Of a stretch of 64,000 nt of DNA, positions 25,101 to 34,100 are shown piece after piece (the first letter of the stretch is position 1; each line of letters opens with the position of its first letter). The stretch spans positions 8,418,426 to 8,482,425 of the forward strand of contig CM039194.1 in the NCBI GenBank assembly GCA_008360975.2, in the 5' to 3' direction. A program made the translations under genes and the position numbers. The notes beneath the pieces are model-generated. The model made no database searches. It was not told the DNA's origin and worked only from the letters and a program-made list of their open reading frames with translations. Source of the DNA: Lichenostomus cassidix (lineage: Eukaryota; Chordata; Aves; Passeriformes; Meliphagidae).

Positions 25101-28100
25101 ATGAAATTATTTTGTAGTATATTGGGCATCAGTAACCTTTAAAACAGGTTCAGAAAACAGTATATTGCAGCATATAAAATACTGTTTCCAGCTTGTATTT
25201 ATTTCAGTTCTTCTCTGAAAAGCCTGTGCAGTTTGATAAGTTTGAGAAACTTTTCTCAGAGGTGTTTCTTCATTTCTGTGTGGTGGTCCATGTTGATCTA
25301 ATGAGTTATTGAGACCTTGAAACAGCTCTTCAGCACAGTGTCCTCTGCAGGATGGTCAAATACTGAGTCAGAGACACCAAATCATGTGTGGGACACAGGT
25401 TTTGCTAAGCTGGCCAAGCTGTGGATTAGTGCTCACGAGTGTTGATTTGAGAACTCCTGCTTGTGTAGATCTGTTGGCTGTAACACACGTGATTTTTAAC
25501 TCAGTCCCAACAGAACCATGGGCAAGGATTTCCTTCAGGCTTTATACTGCACACAGTTTTTGGTTGGGCTTTTTTTTTTTTCTTTTTTTTTTTGTTTTTT
25601 TTTTTTTTTTTTTCAAAGTCCTTTGCCAAAACCACCATGAATGTATCCATTGCAGTGGTTCCTGTTGGGATGTGGATGTGTCAGCACACTGCAGATGAGC
25701 AGCCAGCAGTATCAGTGGCCACAGCTGATCTGATCTAAATTTAAATGGAGACTGCCTCCACATGCAGAATTCTCTGAGCATCTGCTCCTCTCTTTGCTGA
25801 ATATTCTGATTGTTCAACATGGTGCTTATTTGTACTTTAAACAGAAATCAGTAACTCAAAAGAAGAATATGCAGTAACTGATGCCATTGTTTTCACAGGT
25901 ACAGGCTCTCCACAGAAGTCATTAAGCTTGTCTGAAGAAGTAAGTAGCAAGAAACAAACAGATGACACTATGTCCATGGCATCTTCTTTGCATTCCAGCC
26001 CACCTGCTTCTCCTCAGGGCTCCCCACGCAAAGGTATGTGTGTGTGGCAGCATCAGTCCCAGGAACTGGAGCCTAAACCAGGGTGGGCAGTGGCAGGGAT
26101 ATTTGTTGGTAATGACATGTAATAGAAATAGTAGTTTAGAATACTCACATCAAGGATAGAATCATGTCTTTCTATGAATAGACATGATTTTCCAATGTAT
26201 TTATGTATTTTGGACCTTTAAGTCACTTAATATTTCAAAAAAGGGAACAGTTGTTTTCTTAAAATACTGCCTAAGTGCTTTTGGCAGAATTCCCAATAGA
26301 TCTGAAGTGCTGACACCTGCCATCGTGCCAGTTCAGATTTAGGTGGCCACTTAAATAAATGGGATTTGCAAACCTGGAGATTTCTTGAAGATTACAGTGT
26401 TGGACAGAAACTGCAGCTGTTGAGACAACTTTTGGTCTTGACCAAGGTAGCTGGAATATCAGGTGATTAGACAGAGCTGGAGATAGAATGTTGTCATAGT
26501 TCTCCAGGACAGGTGGTTTAGGTTGCTGCAGAAGTAGTGGATTCATCTAAATCCTTGAGTCGCTGTTCATATTTTTTGTTCTTGTGCACAGGGCTTTGTT
26601 TACATCCCTGTCTCTCATGATGCCCTGAGAATCCTTTTATTTTTGATGTCTCCATCTTAAAAGACCTGCATCACTTCATCATTAGTCAACCTTGGATGGG
26701 AATTCATTTGAAATCTCTTAGCACCACTCAGCAGCCAGCCTGGGTGGTCAGTGTTGGATGGTGTAAGGCCTCTCTCCCTCCCTTCTGTGCTGCTTTGACT
26801 CACTGACAGCCCAAAGCCACCGCCTTGGCATGGCATGGCACGGTGACCTGCTGCATCTTCTCACCCTTCCCAGTGGGAGATCAGGCTGGTCCATCCACTT
26901 CTGCCTTCACAAGATCCTGTTTCCTTTAGGAGAATGCCACTCATTTTACTTAAACACAGCATATGTATAAAAAGCTTAAATATTTGGGTTGTCAAACCTT
27001 GCTTCACTGAGACTTCTGAGCATCGCTTACGAACATGTTATTTTTGTTAACTTTTATCTGGTTCTTAGAAAAGAATGTTTTGTTTCTTTGGGATTATTTC
27101 CTTAATTCAACTTGCTTTCAGCATATTTTTAGCACTGATCTCATTTGATGGAGGTGATCTGTACTTTGTTGTATGTGTTGTGCTAACAGCTCATTGATCT
27201 AAAATTAGGTGCTTCACAGACAGCTGAAAGACATAATTTTAGGCATGAACACATTCCACATAATCTTAGATTTCATTTTCTTTTGAGCTATACCCAAGTG
27301 ACACACAAATAGGATTGAAGAAAAAAGGGTTTAAAATTAGGATGTTATTTTTGTTGTTATTTATCTCATCATCTGTCGACATCTGTCTGTGTCTACTTCA
27401 TTGTAGTTGGCAACATCCAAAGGTCGGAGAACTGCAGTCAGATGAATCTCTCTGGCTCTTCCTCATCACTGGCCAGTGAAACCAGCAACAAGAACAGTGG
27501 ACAGCGCAGCTACGGAATAGGTGGGGCTTTTTTACAGAAGCAAATTCAGAGGATTTGCCAAGCCAGAGACAGTTCTGAGAAAAGCGCAAAGGCGGACAGA
27601 GAGAAAGAGAGTGGAAAGGCAGAAGCTGAGCATGAACCCACAAAAATAAAGGCATTCCAGTTCAGAAGACTTAGGGCAAGAAGCTTCTCCAGGGAAAGAA
27701 CAGCTGTTACTGTGAAAAGGGAAGCAGAGCCCACTGAAGCCTCAGAAAGCAATGAAAACCAAAAGAACAAGGACTTTGATACTCTGAGTACAGCAAGTAT
27801 CTGTAGCAACAGCAGTGTGTACACATCCCACTGCCTGTGCGCCAGGCCTAGGAGAAGAAGGAGGCAGACTCAATAATGTATTTTTAGAAGAAAGACTGGT
27901 GTCCGTGTTGTCAGATATCCTGGGTTTATCTAAGTTATTTCAGCATTATCCATTTACATGTTTAAGCTGTTTAATGTGCTTCCCTTCCAGATGTTTGTGT
28001 CAGTTCTTTATAGCTAATCATCCTTACAGTGCAGTGAAGACAAAAATGTGAAGTTTAGGAAATCAAGGAACAGGTACAGTGTCAGTTCAGTTACTTAGTG

Positions 28101-31100
28101 TGTCACAAATGCCAATGAAACAGTAAGTTCTGTAACATTTTCTAATTTGACAGACAGAGTAAATGTTCAGTTCCAGCTCAGTTCCAGCACTGGTGTGTAT
28201 TCCATTGGTCACATCTTCTGCTGATCTTTTCAGCCCAGCAAATACTTACATTTAGTCTGTTCATGTACATTTGCCATTATTTTATGGCTCACCTTTCAGA
28301 TAGTGTTAATTTCTTTAATGAAGAGGAGCCTCTGTTGTCCAGGTAGTTGAAGTTCTTGAAGAACGGTGTCTTAAAATTAAGATGCACTCTGAGGACATTT
28401 CTTACTGGACTACAGTTGTGTAAATTTAAAGAGTCCCTTTAACATGTAAAGAAAATTAAATATTAGTTAATGCCAGAGGAGAGGAAATTGAAATTTAATC
28501 TTAAAAACACTGCTTTTAAGTACATTCTTTTCATTCATAAGGTTCAGTTCTATAGTTTGATAATATTGATGCATAATGCTCATATTTGCTGTTAAAATCT
28601 TTTAAGAGCAAATATGCTCTTATCATAGTTAAGGTGTGAATATGCAATTATGAAAGTTAAGCTGTGAAATTTCAAATTATGAGCTTTATGCTCAGTGGCT
28701 GTATGTCAGTGTCTCCACATGCCATAGTGTGTCCTCTCTGTGTTGTTTATGGACTTAAGCTCATCAGTCTTCTGTATTACGTTGTGTGTATATCACTGGC
28801 CTGGCTTTTACACTGCCTTGTCATTTCACTTCATCACCTAATCAATGTAATTGTGTGGCTGTCCAGCTAAAAGGCACATGTGCAGCAATTTAGGGAAAAA
28901 AAAAGCTTCGCAGAGGCGTTGGATATATAGGGCTGTATACCTTATTTGTGTCTGAGAGGAGTTATTTGAGGGTAAACCAGGCAGAAAAAAATTGCATTAT
29001 GCATTTTGCTCTGAATATGGTAGAAGTCTTCAGCTGCTCCCCTTCTGTGGGAGCAGTGCTGGAGTCTGGTCCAGCTCCTGCCAAGGTTGTACTTCCTGCC
29101 TTTGCTTCCTCCTCTGTTAGTTTTGGAGCAGATAATGAAACTGAAATGGACCATATGGCTAATCCCTGAGTGCTAATAGCTGGCTTTTACCTTAGTCAGC
29201 ATCTCCTCCTCCACTGCCAGAATCTTTTTTTGAGTCTTTCATGGCAGTATGGCAGGGATAGTGGGAAGTGTGCTGTATTTATACAAAGGAGTCAGCACTT
29301 GCAGAATTGGAAAGACCTAATCTGCCCACCCAGTACTGATGCAGTAGCTGCTGCTCCTGGTTGTATAGGTTCAAGCTGCTGCTCTGGGGAGTGGTGGAGT
29401 TGCAGGTGGGTTATTGGTGTCCCTGGACTTGAATTAGTGAGCCAGTGCTAGACAGTGATAGATGCTAAAAGCTTTAGTACCCTGAAATCCTCAGTGGACT
29501 GATGGTATGCAAACAGGGTTTGCTTGTTTTTCTTCTAAATATCCTCGCTGTAATGTGTGTGTCAGTACTTCCTTGTCATACGCTGACCAAGACATTCTCC
29601 TCTCCTCTGCTATCCTTAGGCTATGCCCTCATCCCCTCCACTAAATCCGACAACTTCTCCGACTCCAGCCACAGTGAGATTTCCTCCCGGTCCAGCATCG
29701 TGAGCAACTGCTCCGTGGATTCCATGTCAGCAGCGCTGCAGGACGAGAGGAGCTTGTCCCAGTCCCTCATTGTGGTGGATTCAGGGGGGGCAGAGAGAAA
29801 GGAGCATCCTCAGCCACTGACAGATTACGGCCAGCCCTGCCCTGGGTAAGGTGCAGCTGGGTCTGGTGGGGCTTGGTGTCCTGGAGCCAGAAGGGGTAAG
29901 GAGGCTCTGGCCAGGACACAGTTCTGCACTCCAAGGTGGTTATTAAGCTCTTGCTGGAAGCTGGAGCACTGGCTGCTCTATGTGAGCCTGTTTCCATAAG
30001 AAGCTTACAGTATTACTTGGGGAGACAACAGCTTGTTCCCATCGGTGGGGTTCAGCTGGATATTTCTTGCAGGAGACTGGAAGCGTGTTAAAAGCCAGGA
30101 TGATACTTAGCAAATTAGTGCCGTGGTGAGAGACAGCAAAAGAACAACAGGATATTATAAATTCTCTCTGAGTCAGCAGTGCCAGTCACTTAACATGCTC
30201 TAATGTGATTTTTAAGGATTTTTCTAATTATCATTTGTTGCTTAGGCAGACTGGAAGCTTTCTGCCACTGTCTACTTGACATTTTCCACACAGGAACTCA
30301 TGTTACTTTGGTGCAATGAGAATTTGTGCTGAAATGGTGCTTTGAAATGGAAGGTTTTGGATTTTTCTTGCTAGATGTAGCACCTTGTTGCATAGGATTT
30401 AATACGTCTTAATACATCTTAAGATAGCATTGTCTGTCCTCAGATGTCATAGATTCAAATAAATGAGGATGCTTCTTACATTTCTAATTTTTCCAGCTCA
30501 TGGAATAGCAGAAAACTTTGGGCTGAAAGGGACCTTAGAGATCATCTTGATCCAACCTCCTCGCTGTGGGCAGGAACACGTAGCTCAGGGTGCTCCCAAC
30601 CCCATCCAATCTGGCCTTGAACAATTCCAGGAATGGAAAGAAATGAGAAATTTGGTTTATTTCATAGGCTTAAAATGGAAATTTAAAGATGTGCTTCATC
30701 AAAGAAAATAATTCCCTTCTCTAAAAGGCATAACACACACTGAGTTCATGTTTAGTGGTTGTTCTTTATTCCATAGTTTCAGTGGGTTGTCAGGGAAGAA
30801 AGTGGATTTTATCCTGGAACTTAAAAAATAGAAAAGAAAGGGGAAAAATATTTCTTGCACATATCTAAGAAACATTCCTTGATTTCACAGTGTGTCAGTA
30901 AACTGCTGAGGGAGGGTGCTGAATTTTAATGTGCTGCCGATGCATTTGTTAACACACCCAGAAATAGTTGGGAGACTTGAATAATGTCTAGCAATCATAT
31001 CTTCATGTATTCTAAATTTATACAAACCTGGTTTTATTTTCCCCCCCTTAATTATGCATTTAGAGTGATTAGAGCTTTCAGCAGACATTTCTTTAAAAAA

Positions 31101-34100
31101 AAAAAAAGTTGGACTTCGCTTTTCAGAAGCTGTCACTCCAGCTCGTTCCCACAAATGCTATTTATGCCCAATATTTCCAAATGTTCTTGAAATACAACTG
31201 CCACTGCTCTGTCTAAACAACTTGATGGTGCTGACTGTGAAGGGGTTGGATTTTATTCTAAATATTTATTTCGGTTTTAGTTTCTAAATGTAAAGAAAAA
31301 GGTGGTAGCAGACTAAAAGTAAGAAGTAATTTACTCCTCTGCTTTCTGTCAGGCACTGTTGCTATCACTGGTAGAGAAAAGCTTCTCTGGGTCAGATTCA
31401 TGGATCTGGGGTCAGGACAGAAATGCATGTTGCAAACTTGTTATTCCCTTGGGAATAACTTCCCTGCTGCTGTGTGCAGTAAGGAGTTGGGAGTAGCAGT
31501 GTCTCTTGCTCCCTTGTGCCCTGACCTTGCTGCTCACCCGTTGCAAACCCAGAGTTGACGCTGAGTACATGGCTCTTATTTTAAAAGCTCACAAGTGGTT
31601 TTTTCGCTCGATTTCTGTTGTTTTCCAATGCAGCTGGTCCATCACTAGGCCTGCTCTGATCAGAGGGATGGCATTCACATCTTCCATGAGCAGCGAGGAG
31701 ATCTCCCACGAGCACATCACGGTAGAGGCAGCAGACAGTGGCCGGGGAAGCTGGACTTCATGCTCAAGTAGTTCTCATGACAATTTCCAGAATATCCCGA
31801 ACCAGAAGAGCTGGGATGTCCTCAATTCTTACCGTCACACCCAGCTGGACGGGCCTATAGCTGAAGTGGATCCCACAAACTGTTACTCTGAGGAGGGTTA
31901 TTTGTATTCCGAAGCCTTTTCCAAAGCCAACAGGCAGTCGAAAGCCAGCGTGGAGCTCGATCAGTCTCGGCAGAGCTGGGCCTCCTCCAGCTCCCTGTCA
32001 GACACCTACGAGACAAACTATGGGACAATTAAACGGAGGGGGCTGGAGAACTCCACAGCAGAGCAGACAGAGGTTTTGGACTCTAAACCAGGCGCTGATA
32101 CAACTTACAAAACTGTAACTTCGAGTACAGAAAAAGGCCTGATAGGTAAGCCAAGCCAACAGCTCATGGAAGCTGCTACATCTGTTTTTCATTTTGATAT
32201 TAAGTTGTTAAGAAATGACATCAGCAGGTCTGGGGCTGTCTGGCATGTTGAATTCAGCTTCACACGTGGTTGTAATCAGAGCACTACACAGTGCGTTTTC
32301 AAGCCACCTTCTTTTGCATTATTATATCAAGCTAATGAACAAGTGTGCTTCCCCATCTTCATGAGTCTGCAGGAAAACTGTCTTCAGGAAAATGTCAGGC
32401 ACTTCTTCTCTGTAGTATGGGATTATTTTTTTTTTTAATTATTTTGGAGGTGTACTCATCACTGTAGATGTTCCTCTGACAAGGAACAATGATCCCATGC
32501 TCCAGTACAGACTTTCCAGGAACCCAGAGGGAAGAGCCTGACTGCAGAGTGGTGTGGAGCTCACCTCCCTCTCTGGAGCTGGGGCACCTTTCATCCATGG
32601 GCTTTGGTCTCTGAAAGCTCAGGGGCAAAGCAGATTCCTTTCCTGTCTTTGCTATTTTAAGGTGCCATTTATTTGATTATACAGTTGCAGTTTGGCTACT
32701 TATGAAAGGAGAAAAACTTCAAAACATTCTTTCAAATATGCATAGTTCTATCAAGCAAGATGTTCTTCCCCCATCCTAGTGAGTTCAGTAGCCAAAACTA
32801 AAGGAACTGGGTTAGCAGCAAGATAAAACATGGAATGCAAAGCTTCCTAAGACTAAGTCAAAGGTGCAGCTGAAATGCAATTTAATTACTGAGTGGATTG
32901 CTGCAGGGGGGTTTATGTTATCAAAGCTAATTTTCTGAATAAACATTGCACATAGGGCGGAGGTCTTGGATTGCATTCCTCTTTCTTGGCTTTGGAGAAG
33001 AAATTGTGGAGGAGCCTTGCAGAAAATTTACTCCCAGCTCATTGCTGTGCCTGTGCTCATCTCTTACAGACTTTCAGAGCTGTTCATGAGCGCCTGAGCT
33101 GCATTAGGAGATGGCAAGTTCACTGTTCAGTACATGCTGTCTTTGCTGATAGCTCTTGCCCTTCCTTTTAATCCTTCCATTCTGCACTGTGTAGCTATGA
33201 GGAGCACTCACAGTGTGCTGGAGTAGGCCGTGTGTATGTCTGCTCAAGGAAAGATCTGATACAGGTGATACAATTCCAGGTTTGCAAATGCAAATCCAAT
33301 AGCTGTTCACCATCCCACAGTATGTCCAAGATAAGTTCATTTCATTTCACTGTTCATAAAACATTGTGAATTGGAACTTGACACATTATCCTTGCATTAC
33401 TCCAGTAGACTAAAGGTTAGCTCTAGGGAGCCTGAAGCTTTCTCCTTTGAAGGAGAACATACCCACCCTCATCATTCCTCCTGCAAATCCAGCCAAGACT
33501 GTAGGTGAGGTGAGGACCCAACCCTTCTCCATCCCTCCAGGGAACAGCAAACCCCCTTCACTTCCCCTGCTTTCTCACAGAGACCCCACTCAGAGCTAGT
33601 TAAATGAAAATAAATCCTGTATTTCAACAGTATAAATCTCTGGCTGTACCCACGTGTATCTGCTAAACCCCAGACTGACTGAATTTGGCTCTGGTTGTTT
33701 TACTCTCAGCCCAAGCATCAGCTGAGGCCATCAGGTATGAACCAGCTTATGTATTCCTGATACCAAAACCTGGAATCTCACGAGTCCACAACACAATAAG
33801 AAATATTCCTTTATTTTTTTATCCCTTCACGTTCTTCTAAAATAAGAAACTATTACTTTTGCTGAAATAAATGAAACTAATGAACATGCACTGTTTAAAA
33901 GGGATCCACAGGAAGGATGCAAATTCACTTAACTTACAGATTAAAAAAAATACCCTGGCTTTGAAACTCTCCTGTTGCAACATGTCCATGGAAAAGAGCC
34001 CAATTTAACATGCACATGAGCCCCAGACCTGGGGTGGGAGGGAGGGGAGGCAACCTAAGAATTAAATTTTGGGTTGAGAGCTTCTGTGACTTGAGCTGCT

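Larger units (their letters stand above)
26034..29619 (+). other. RAPGEF6 intron containing an alternative last exon
   Basis: This 3.59-kb interval is intronic for the full-length transcript. It holds the alternative exon at 27407-27876 and a 36-bp hairpin at 28581-28616. I see no CR1 or LTR. Region 26700-26900 is GC-richer without recognised content. Confidence 0.7.

Noticed and set aside
33600..33830. Possible LTR-like segment with AATAAATCC and a TATA-like string
   Set aside because: No TG...CA boundaries with a matching target duplication could be found, unlike the clear case at 59847-60107.
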